NCBI GenBank assembly: GCA_027083115.1
Contig: JALWQN010000043.1
Span: 1 to 7,036, forward strand
DNA length: 7,036 nt
Source: Desulfurococcales archaeon
GTDB lineage: Archaea; Thermoproteota; Thermoprotei_A; Sulfolobales; NBVN01
Direction: 5' to 3'
Below are positions 1 to 5,075 of this stretch, piece by piece. Both the position numbers and the translations under genes were made by a program. The first letter of the stretch is position 1. Each line of letters begins with the position of its first letter. Below the pieces are notes generated by a model, which saw nothing but the letters and a program-made list of their open reading frames with translations, was not told the origin of the DNA and did not search any database.

Positions 1-378
1 AGTTACTTCATAGTAGTAGACGTTATTTGGTTCAATGATGTAGAGTGTTCTTTCATCCTTTACTATGGTTCTTTGCTCTCTCTCAGATATGTTTACTAAT
101 TCCTTGAAGTTCTTAACACGGATGGTTGTTTGGGCGGGATTTAGCTTCACTTTACCCTCAACTATTAAGTCCCTGTACTTATCCATTATCTCAGTTAATT
201 CGTCTTTGTCTTTCTTCTTCATGGACTTCAGCAACACAGCCCCTAAGGCCGGGGCTAGGATTGCTGAGGAGATCAGTGATGACTTACGGGCAAAATCTAC
301 CGGGATCTTGAGTCCTAAGTAAGTTATGTTTACGGGGTATTCAGCAACTTTCTTATCTGCGTAGTTCCTCACGTTACT
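1..378 (-). CDS. C-terminal half of DUF5305-type membrane protein, in frame after an internal TGA; runs off the window
   Basis: The reading frame of the gene upstream (379-1017) continues past its TGA for 126 further codons without a stop, up to the window edge. It begins S-N-V-R-N-Y-A-D-K-K. It carries a hydrophobic segment near codons 34-50 after the TGA (S-L-I-S-S-A-I-L-A-P-A-L-G-A-V-L-L), then a basic stretch (K-S-M-K-K-K) and a soluble, probably cytoplasmic region ending near Y-Y-Y-E-V-T. This is the layout expected for the second half of a DUF5305 protein: end of the outer domain, C-terminal membrane helix, cytoplasmic tail. A GTG at 372-370 could restart translation after the TGA, but no SD lies at a useful distance. 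The GAGGAGGT at about 404-411 is more than 30 bases away. I read this as the rest of one gene split by a nonsense codon, not as an independent gene. Readthrough, reinitiation or a sequencing error remain open. Confidence 0.6.
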
Positions 379-1017
379 TCAGCTACTTACTTGAAGAAGT
401 GGGTTACCTCCTCTCACCCTAATCACTAACGTAGGGATGAAGCTCTGGTAGTAGGTCCTGTCGTTCCCTAAGGTGGCTTTAGCCCCTATCGCGGGTCTTA
501 CGGTTATGTTGAAACCTCCTGACTTAATACCTATTTCACTCTCTATCTTTGCAACCTCACTCAAGATTTTAGTGAAGTTAAGGCTGAAGTTAATCTTTGC
601 TGATGTTTCGTTCAGCTTTATTGCGTCATAAATTCGGTAGGTTCTCCTCCAAGACAGTGATGAAAGCGTTATGGATGGCTTGATTAACCCGTTAATTTCC
701 TTAATGCCTTGAGGCGACTTAATTGAGTAAGTGAAGGTGATGTTTAACCCCCTAAGTAACTTAAGGTATATTGGTTCACCAACATTAATTACCGTCCTGT
801 TCCCGTAGATTAGTGCTGGCGACACATAAGCTCTGTAGGAGTAATCACCTATTTGATTGATTTCTGAAGTCACTACTTCCTCCTTCATTACGGCTTCAGT
901 GCTGTACGCAATGAAGCCGAGAGCTAATGAAGCTATTAGTAAGGCAGATAATGCAGAAATCACAGCTAACTTGAAGTATTTCCCGCCATATATTTTATGC
1001 GGATCAGATTTATTCAT
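379..1017 (-). CDS. DUF5305-type membrane protein of the TasA-like fibre locus, N-terminal part ending at an in-frame TGA
   Basis: 212 codons from the ATG at 1017. This start is preferred over the longer frame at 1050 because a clear SD (GAGGTG, 1025-1030) sits seven bases before it. Residues 1-14 are polar and basic and face the cytoplasm. Residues 15-38 form one membrane anchor. The rest is a beta-rich, Asn/Ser/Thr-rich outer domain with sequons such as N-I-T, N-E-T, N-F-S and N-F-T, ending in Y-Y-Q-S-F-I-P-T-L-V-I-R-V. That pattern resembles DUF5305 proteins, which in archaea often sit beside signal peptidase and TasA/CalY-like genes; the family has no assigned function and I recognise it from memory. 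The expected second membrane helix and tail are missing from this half but are encoded in the same frame after the TGA. The start is four bases after the signal peptidase stop, so the two genes are probably translationally coupled. Confidence 0.75.
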   Translation of the reverse strand: MNKSDPHKIYGGKYFKLAVISALSALLIASLALGFIAYSTEAVMKEEVVTSEINQIGDYSYRAYVSPALIYGNRTVINVGEPIYLKLLRGLNITFTYSIKSPQGIKEINGLIKPSITLSSLSWRRTYRIYDAIKLNETSAKINFSLNFTKILSEVAKIESEIGIKSGGFNITVRPAIGAKATLGNDRTYYQSFIPTLVIRVRGGNPLLQVSS

Positions 1018-1030
1018 GCATTTACACCTC
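1018..1030 (-). promoter_or_regulatory. Ribosome binding site deciding the DUF5305 gene start
   Basis: On the minus strand GAGGTG (1030-1025) is followed by seven bases and then ATG (1017-1015). The SD lies in the last codons of the signal peptidase gene. This fixes the start at 1017 and argues against the in-frame ATG at 1050. Confidence 0.7.
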
Positions 1031-2251
1031 TTTCCTAGATATTGCTGCAAAGTACAGGAAGAAGGTCGTGATCACTAGGGCAGTCATTAAGTTAAGGAAT
1101 CCGCCTAATACCTCAGCACCATAAACCAGCGGTAAACCCAAGTAAGGGATCCTAAGCCATAGTTTCCCAATCACGTTTTTGGGTTCAGTCATGAATGGGT
1201 CTGGGATGTTGTTAGCGTCTCCCTTAGTTATGTACTTAAGCCCTTCCTCATTATCCACACCTATAACCCTATGAAGTATGGGTCCTGAAGGTCCCTTAAA
1301 CGCTATGATGTCACCGACAGAAACCTGCTTTGTTGGAGTAACTATTGCTACGTCACCTAAGTTTACCGTTGGCGTCATGCTTCCGCTAATCACAACCATA
1401 AACCTACCTCCGAGGGAAATGAAACCAAGTAGGGCAAAACCAATGAGTAATAACCCGAGGAAGCTTCTCCTATCACTTGCTCTATGAAACCTCCTTACAC
1501 GAAATCCTCTTAATGGCTTATTAGGTATGCTTGCGGAGATAATGGCAAGCTGTATCAGAGGACCAACTATAGCGAATATTGGCTTCAGATACCATGGTGT
1601 ATTAGGTAGGATGGGGGTCATATACACATATATGTAAGTAAGTAGTGAGTAAGCTGCTGCTGGTTTTACACCTCCCCAAGCCGATACTTGAGTCACTAAG
1701 AAATTCGTAGCCAGTAAAGGAGTGAAGACCCTTAAAGCAAAGTCAGTTAAGCCACCTGCACCACTTAATCCCTGAAACATGAAGGGAGAAATGTAGAGGA
1801 AAGTGAAGGCAAACCCAATTAAGGATACCCACGGAACAGACCTACCTAATCTCTTGATCGCGTAGTACCTGAAGGACTCCACACCTAAAACGAAAGGCAC
1901 GACCCTAAGTAAATTAACTACTATGTTCACAGGATAAACTACAGCTATATTCATTCCGTAACCTACTATTAAGCCCTCAATTAAGTCAATACCTACACCT
2001 ACAGCAACCACTATAGGCATTAGGGTCAACAGTTTAGATGTAAGTGATCTTTCTTCCGAAACATCTGTCCACAGTATTGAAAAGATGATTAACCAAATCA
2101 CTGAAGGCAGCACATAAGCCATCATGCCTGTAGGTTTCAGAAAGAGAGTTAGCATAAAATTAACAGCAACAAGCGCTAAGGCAGCGAAGCCCTTAAGAAG
2201 GAACGTTCTGTCACCTGAAACATCATGTTTGAATACTATAGAATTAAACAC
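1022..2251 (-). CDS. Signal peptidase I, archaeal S26B (SipW/Sec11-like) type with polytopic N-terminal membrane domain
   Basis: 409 codons from a GTG. It removes signal peptides from exported proteins at the outer face of the membrane. The peptidase domain occupies about residues 283-370. The nucleophile is Ser291 in V-V-I-S-G-S-M-T-P. His327 in I-L-H-R-V-I replaces the bacterial catalytic lysine, as in Sec11 and archaeal enzymes. The acidic motif T-K-G-D-A-N-N-I-P-D supplies Asp345 and Asp351. A last membrane helix spans about 385-405. Unusually, some 280 residues with about eight hydrophobic segments (near 20-38, 42-62, 73-97, 102-122, 137-158, 195-217, 221-243, 263-281) precede the catalytic part, whereas plain SipW is under 200 residues. 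The upstream TATA box and the two TasA-like genes immediately upstream suggest a dedicated fibre-subunit peptidase. That specificity is inferred; it could equally be the general signal peptidase. Confidence 0.9.
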   Translation of the reverse strand: MFNSIVFKHDVSGDRTFLLKGFAALALVAVNFMLTLFLKPTGMMAYVLPSVIWLIIFSILWTDVSEERSLTSKLLTLMPIVVAVGVGIDLIEGLIVGYGMNIAVVYPVNIVVNLLRVVPFVLGVESFRYYAIKRLGRSVPWVSLIGFAFTFLYISPFMFQGLSGAGGLTDFALRVFTPLLATNFLVTQVSAWGGVKPAAAYSLLTYIYVYMTPILPNTPWYLKPIFAIVGPLIQLAIISASIPNKPLRGFRVRRFHRASDRRSFLGLLLIGFALLGFISLGGRFMVVISGSMTPTVNLGDVAIVTPTKQVSVGDIIAFKGPSGPILHRVIGVDNEEGLKYITKGDANNIPDPFMTEPKNVIGKLWLRIPYLGLPLVYGAEVLGGFLNLMTALVITTFFLYFAAISRKEV

Positions 2252-2264
2252 TTCTTCCTACTCT

Positions 2265-2286
2265 CTAACTTACTTCGTGAAGTTAG
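2265..2286. promoter_or_regulatory. Inverted repeat at the signal peptidase promoter, candidate operator
   Basis: Arms CTAACTT (2265-2271) and AAGTTAG (2280-2286) are perfect reverse complements around eight bases. A nested alternative, ACTTC-GT-GAAGT, occupies 2272-2283. The element lies between the TATA-like sequence and the GTG start, where a bound repressor would block initiation. The regulator and pilin promoters carry palindromes in the same place. No protein is known to bind it. Confidence 0.45.
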
Positions 2287-2293
2287 TATATAA
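2286..2293 (-). promoter_or_regulatory. TATA box of the signal peptidase gene
   Basis: Minus-strand TTATATAC, about 35-42 bases upstream of the GTG at 2251. With the usual archaeal spacing of about 25 bases, transcription would start near 2262-2265, giving a leader of around ten bases. A weak AGGA-like SD (minus strand GTAGGAAGAA) lies close to the start. The 178-base gap also holds the probable end of the upstream pilin transcript, so this gene pair can be transcribed on its own. Confidence 0.55.
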
Positions 2294-2380
2294 GGCATAT
2301 GTACGTAAGATACATTTTCTGATTGCTATGATAAGAATTTTCAGGTATGTTTTGTTTAATTAGATAATTTCTTTTTGGTG

Positions 2381-2394
2381 AGAATAAAAATAAA
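2381..2394 (-). terminator. T-rich probable terminator after the pilin pair
   Basis: The minus strand reads TTTATTTTTATTCT, starting 35 bases after the stop codon of the gene at 2430-3125. Archaeal RNA polymerase terminates at such T-tracts without needing a hairpin, and I see no stem before it. Partial termination here would keep subunit mRNA more abundant than signal peptidase mRNA. Confidence 0.45.
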
Positions 2395-2429
2395 GTATTT
2401 GTTTAGTTTAGATTAGCTTTTTACTTCAG

Positions 2430-3125
2430 TTACTCTGGAGACGGAACTGAATATTCGTTCCATTGAACCGCCTGCAGCGTTATGCTGAAGGATAGATCAG
2501 CATTCTGCGGAGCTTCCTGCAATATCACTATATCTAAGCTCATGTCGAGCGACACATTAGGATGCATCTGGACACCGAAGTTGTCTCCCCACCACATCCT
2601 TACATCTGCAATTCCGTCACCATTTAAGTCTAGATATGCTCCGTCCTCAACGCCAGCTGCGTTAACTTCATAGTATGTTTGGTTCCCATTAATTGTCGTG
2701 ATTATTATTCTCCAGATCTTGACCGGTATTGTTCCGTCATTAGTGACGCTCCAAGCTACGTGAGTGTAGTACCATGGGTACGCATTATGTATCGTTATGT
2801 TCATCGTGTCGTAGTCTCCATCATTATCGGTATCACTTAACTGTACATCTGTGCAACCAACGTCTTTACCTTCAGGAGCTGCTAACTGTACACCACCTCT
2901 TGCAGGGAAGGTGCTGGCATTATAGTCGTAGCCTCCAGACGCTCCATAACCTGGAGGTAGTCCGCAAGCATCAAGATATATTGGAGGATAGTCAAACCTT
3001 ATGTGAACTTCGCCAGTCTTCACTGTGACGTTAGTTCTTAATGAGTTCGCCCACATAGCTGAAATACCAACAACCAGCATTACTGCCAGAACACCGAGTG
3101 CTAAAGCTCTGTATGTCTTATTCAT
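2430..3125 (-). CDS. TasA/archaeal-bundling-pilin-like secreted fibre subunit with Ca-binding-type Asp loops
   Basis: 231 residues. The SipW-type signal is a basic start (M-N-K-T-Y-R), a hydrophobic core at 8-22 and S-A-M-W-A-N-S-L near the cleavage site. It is followed by N-V-T-V-K-T-G-E-V-H-I-R-F, which aligns with the first mature strand of Bacillus TasA (D-A-T-F-A-S-G-T-L-D-L). Residues 127-138 (S-V-T-N-D-G-T-I-P-V-K-I) match the TasA N-N-G-S segment. The end, F-S-I-T-L-Q-A-V-Q-W-N-E (213-224), matches the TasA F-S-F-E-A-T-Q-W-N-G strand. Asp-rich loops D-T-D-N-D-G-D-Y-D (98-106) and D-L-N-G-D-G-I-A-D (166-174) look calcium-binding. Cys54 and Cys91 could form a disulfide. It lies 31 bases after its paralogue, with a strong SD. 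Its role as an extracellular filament subunit built by donor-strand exchange is inferred from TasA and the Pyrobaculum bundling pili. Confidence 0.8.
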   Translation of the reverse strand: MNKTYRALALGVLAVMLVVGISAMWANSLRTNVTVKTGEVHIRFDYPPIYLDACGLPPGYGASGGYDYNASTFPARGGVQLAAPEGKDVGCTDVQLSDTDNDGDYDTMNITIHNAYPWYYTHVAWSVTNDGTIPVKIWRIIITTINGNQTYYEVNAAGVEDGAYLDLNGDGIADVRMWWGDNFGVQMHPNVSLDMSLDIVILQEAPQNADLSFSITLQAVQWNEYSVPSPE

Positions 3126-3132
3126 TCTAAAT

Positions 3133-3139
3133 ACCCCTT
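3133..3139 (-). promoter_or_regulatory. Strong ribosome binding site of the second pilin-like gene
   Basis: Minus-strand AAGGGGT (3139-3133), with eight bases between the G run and the ATG at 3125. It sits in the 31-base gap after the paralogue's stop codon. No TATA box is visible in that gap, so the two subunit genes appear to share one transcript. Confidence 0.65.
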
Positions 3140-3156
3140 AACACAGTGAGTTAGCG

Positions 3157-3717
3157 TTACTGTCCAGTGACTTCATTCCACTGGGCGTACGTCAAGTTCA
3201 CTTCGAAGGTGTATGTAGAGCCTTGCTCAGCTGTCTGTAACACGTCAATCAACAGATGTATAGTACCGTTTTCTCCAGGATGTATCTGTGTTGTTTCAGG
3301 TAATCCTAGAGATACTGCTAACGCATCTTCATCAACGCCAGTTATTGAGTGTGTGTAGAGCTTAACAGGTATAGTGCCTGAGTTCTGAACAACTAAAGCT
3401 GCATCTGCATGATATCCTGGATAGGCGTTAACTATTGTGACGTTTAGCTTTATCACGTTACCATTATCGTCAGTTATTTCTGGCTGAATTATACATTGAG
3501 CTACGTCCTTACCTTCCTCATTATGGAATACTGTGTCAGGTGTTTGCGGATCTGGTCCTGTATCGCTGCATGACCAATTAACCCACTTAACTGATACGTC
3601 GCCTGTATGAACAGTTACGTTCACCCTTAGTGATTGGTACCACATAGCTGATGCTGCACCAACTGAAGCTACTATCAGAGCTAGTGCTGTTAGGCTATAT
3701 ATTCTGCTTCTATTCAT
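3157..3717 (-). CDS. TasA/archaeal-bundling-pilin-like secreted fibre subunit, shorter paralogue
   Basis: 186 residues, first gene after the strongest-looking promoter here. The SipW-type signal is a basic start (M-N-R-S-R), a hydrophobic stretch at 8-23 and S-A-M-W-Y-Q-S-L. It is followed by N-V-T-V-H-T-G-D-V-S-V-K-W, nearly the same as the paralogue at 2430-3125. The two share E-G-K-D-V-x-C, V-N-A-Y-P-x-Y (97-102), N-S-G-T-I-P-V-K-L (112-120) and a C-terminal F-E-V-N-L-T-Y-A-Q-W-N-E (171-182). Cys50 and Cys75 match the paralogue's cysteine pair. The calcium-type loop is degenerate (D-D-N-G-N, 83-87), and the second Asp loop region is absent, which explains the shorter length. There are sequons at Asn33, 47, 92, 150 and 174. 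The ATG at 3717 follows AGGT (3725-3728) by seven bases. It may be the major subunit, or a cap or minor one; the sequence does not decide. Confidence 0.8.
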   Translation of the reverse strand: MNRSRIYSLTALALIVASVGAASAMWYQSLRVNVTVHTGDVSVKWVNWSCSDTGPDPQTPDTVFHNEEGKDVAQCIIQPEITDDNGNVIKLNVTIVNAYPGYHADAALVVQNSGTIPVKLYTHSITGVDEDALAVSLGLPETTQIHPGENGTIHLLIDVLQTAEQGSTYTFEVNLTYAQWNEVTGQ

Positions 3718-3722
3718 ATTTT

Positions 3723-3739
3723 TTACCTACGTTAGGTAA
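3723..3739. promoter_or_regulatory. Palindrome TTACCTA-CGT-TAGGTAA between TATA box and pilin start, candidate operator
   Basis: Perfect seven-base arms around three bases. It lies over the expected transcription start and the SD: the minus-strand AGGT at 3725-3728 is part of one arm. A protein bound here would block initiation. If transcription starts far enough upstream, the same bases could instead pair in the mRNA and hide the SD. Confidence 0.5.
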
Positions 3740-3751
3740 TTTCTTTTTATA

Positions 3752-3759
3752 TATATAAA
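3752..3759 (-). promoter_or_regulatory. TATA box of the pilin-like operon
   Basis: Minus-strand TTTATATA inside a longer alternating TA run (3749-3759), about 35-42 bases before the ATG at 3717. The expected transcription start is near 3728-3732, giving a leader of roughly 10-15 bases that still contains the AGGT SD. It is the best TATA match in the window, consistent with an abundant structural protein. Confidence 0.65.
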
Positions 3760-3786
3760 GGGTTATGCATTAAACATATATACATA

Positions 3787-3803
3787 AGATATGTAGAATA
3801 TCT
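3787..3803. repeat. Inverted repeat AGATAT-GTAGA-ATATCT upstream of the pilin TATA box
   Basis: Perfect six-base arms (3787-3792 and 3798-3803) around five bases, about 30 bases upstream of the pilin TATA box, where archaeal activators usually bind. The surroundings are very AT-rich, so chance is a real alternative. Confidence 0.3.
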
Positions 3804-3821
3804 ATGAATTTTTTATATGTA

Positions 3822-3827
3822 AAAAAC
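3822..3827 (-). terminator. T-tract directly after the regulator gene
   Basis: The minus strand reads six T immediately after the G following the TAA of the regulator gene (stop at 3830-3828), and a further TA-rich stretch follows. This is adequate for archaeal intrinsic termination and would separate the regulator transcript from the pilin operon. Confidence 0.4.
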
Positions 3828-4529
3828 TTACATTTTATTATCAATAGTATTTAGTATTTTGTCAATAATTTTTCTAGATATTGCCTCAGGAGATTCATAC
3901 TCTTCGTACTTAATTAGGATTATTCCTCCTTCACCATTCCCTAAGAATTCCGTGATGTTCCTCACTGTCCTTATATGGTTTTCTGAAACTAGAATTAATG
4001 CAGGCACTTTCAGGTCTTTCGAGATTATCCATACCCACCCAATAACGCTTATGGCTTCCTTAGGAGTCATTTCAGAATTTATTATTTCCATAATGCCCGC
4101 GATCTTATCGCCGTTACCGTGCTCTATCAAGAAAGCTATAGGCAGTAAGTAATGTACTCCTGAACTCCCCCTATACACTAGCCCCTCCCTAACCTTCACT
4201 GCTTCCTTAATGCTCTTGATTTTCTTCTTAAGGCTCTCACTAACAGCCGCTTCCTTCTTGCTTCGGAGTAGATTAAGTGCCCTCCCCAAGTGCTGAAGGA
4301 AAAGACGGCCTCTAACAGTAATTAAGTATTTTTCCTTACCTTCATCCACAGACTTCATGAGTAAGCCTGCAGTAATCAGTTGCGTCAAGTACTTCTCAAG
4401 ACTTCTTGAGTTTAAGTTAGCCCCATAAAGTATGTGTGTCTTTAAGGAAGCTCCTCTATTATCAACAAACTCCAGGATGCTGACAACTATGTCTATACCT
4501 GATCTGTGATTCCTATCGTAATTATCCAC
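3828..4529 (-). CDS. Winged-helix transcriptional regulator (HTH_45-like) with C-terminal domain of unknown function
   Basis: 233 codons from a GTG. Residues about 8-82 form a winged helix: a first helix (I-D-I-V-V-S-I-L-E-F-V), the paired helices around T-H-I-L-Y-G-A-N-L-N and S-L-E-K-Y-L-T-Q-L-I-T-A-G-L-L, then the wing with Y-L-I-T-V-R-G-R-L-F-L. This matches archaeal HTH_45-type DNA-binding domains. A charged helical linker (about 83-112, rich in Lys and Glu) leads to an alpha/beta region (about 113-225) with hydrophobic strands such as V-P-A-L-I-L-V and G-G-I-I-L-I-K-Y. I do not recognise that domain; a degenerate nuclease-like or ligand-sensing fold is possible. No membrane segment is seen. 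It has its own TATA box and a palindrome upstream. Its position directly before the pilin operon makes it the obvious candidate controller of the fibre locus, but that is inferred from context only. Confidence 0.75.
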   Translation of the reverse strand: MDNYDRNHRSGIDIVVSILEFVDNRGASLKTHILYGANLNSRSLEKYLTQLITAGLLMKSVDEGKEKYLITVRGRLFLQHLGRALNLLRSKKEAAVSESLKKKIKSIKEAVKVREGLVYRGSSGVHYLLPIAFLIEHGNGDKIAGIMEIINSEMTPKEAISVIGWVWIISKDLKVPALILVSENHIRTVRNITEFLGNGEGGIILIKYEEYESPEAISRKIIDKILNTIDNKM

Positions 4530-4538
4530 AATAAATCA

Positions 4539-4553
4539 ACTTAATAATTAAGT
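4539..4553. promoter_or_regulatory. Perfect palindrome ACTTAAT-A-ATTAAGT at the regulator promoter, candidate autoregulatory operator
   Basis: Seven-base arms around a single central base, ten bases upstream of the GTG start and downstream of the TATA box. A winged-helix dimer bound here would shut off its own gene. Its ACTT...AAGT ends recur in the signal peptidase palindrome (ACTT...AAGT) and, as ACCT...AGGT, in the pilin palindrome, with different spacing. Confidence 0.45.
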
Positions 4554-4561
4554 GCATTACA

Positions 4562-4571
4562 GGTATATTAA
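4562..4571 (-). promoter_or_regulatory. TATA box of the regulator gene
   Basis: Minus-strand TTAATATAC (4571-4563), about 33-42 bases before the GTG at 4529. The transcript would start only a few bases before the start codon, and no SD is visible, so the gene is probably nearly leaderless. A second TA-rich match (CATATAATT, 4580-4572) lies just upstream and is an alternative. Confidence 0.45.
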
Positions 4572-4607
4572 TTATATGGATTTAAGGTACACTTTCTCTT
4601 AACCCGG

Positions 4608-5075
4608 TTATTGTGCTCGAGGCCTTCCTGAAATCCCTAAGAGAAAGAGAGCTATTGATGCCGAGGGAGGCAACTGATTTCTGAAGCCAGGGAACCTCAC
4701 TAACTCACCCAGACCTAAGTCCGACCTTAAGTACCCTCCATCACTTCCTTCAGCCACAAACATAACCCTATTTTCTGAAGTAATTAGGGCCTCACTGAAC
4801 ACCACTGAGTCCTCGCTCTCGAAGTGAATTAAGACCTTACTTGGCTTAAGGAGTTCTACTGCGTCCCTTAATGTAGGGAGAACAATTAACGGTTTACCTG
4901 CCCTATATGATAGCTTGGTTGCTTCGGGAATTCCGGCTTGCGCAGCCATACCTGAAGCCCTAGTGACCACGAATGCTTTAACGCAGGGGTTGCTTGAAGA
5001 GAGAACTACTTTAACTGCATCAAGCAGGCGTTGATGTGATGACACATTATTTAGTGCTATGAGGATCTCCAACAC
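4608..5075 (-). CDS. Small SpoU/SPOUT-like protein, often labelled RecB-family nuclease in archaea
   Basis: 155 codons; function not established. The N-terminus (L-E-I-L-I-A-L-N-N-V-S-S-H-Q-R-L-L-D-A) and A-S-G-M-A-A-Q-A-G-I-P-E resemble a short conserved crenarchaeal protein that databases often call RecB-family nuclease. I see no nuclease motif. The last third instead looks like the SpoU methylase end: M-F-V-A-E-G-S-D-G-G (105-114), then V-R-F-P-G-F (126-131), then P-P-S-A-S-I-A-L-F-L-L (136-146), echoing the G-x-E-x-x-G, I-P-M and S-L-N-x-S-x-A motifs of knotted methyltransferases. The usual SpoU Asn is replaced by Pro-Pro, so activity is doubtful. The GTG start shares its G with the TAG stop of the methyltransferase gene. 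A TTG at 5072 sits better relative to the SD AGGTGGG (5084-5078) and may be the true start. It is the last gene of the trm56 operon. Confidence 0.65.
   Translation of the reverse strand: MLEILIALNNVSSHQRLLDAVKVVLSSSNPCVKAFVVTRASGMAAQAGIPEATKLSYRAGKPLIVLPTLRDAVELLKPSKVLIHFESEDSVVFSEALITSENRVMFVAEGSDGGYLRSDLGLGELVRFPGFRNQLPPSASIALFLLGISGRPRAQ

Noticed and set aside
379..381. The in-frame TGA as a selenocysteine codon
   Set aside because: Archaeal selenocysteine use is known from methanogens and some Asgard lineages, not crenarchaea. There is no redox context and no SECIS-like structure that I can see.
1018..1050. Longer start (ATG at 1050) for the DUF5305 gene
   Set aside because: It would overlap the signal peptidase gene and has no SD, whereas the ATG at 1017 has GAGGTG seven bases upstream.
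2430..3717. Subunits as type IV (class III signal) pilins
   Set aside because: There is no prepilin-peptidase site followed by a long hydrophobic helix. Cleavage-region and C-terminal motifs fit TasA-type proteins instead.
65..4152. Open frames on the plus strand across the left half
   Set aside because: All lie opposite well-supported minus-strand genes, lack recognisable domains and have no promoter or SD.
4600..4610. TAACC-C-GGTTA palindrome at the end of the SPOUT-like gene as a terminator stem
   Set aside because: It overlaps the stop codon, is short, and no T-tract follows on the minus strand.
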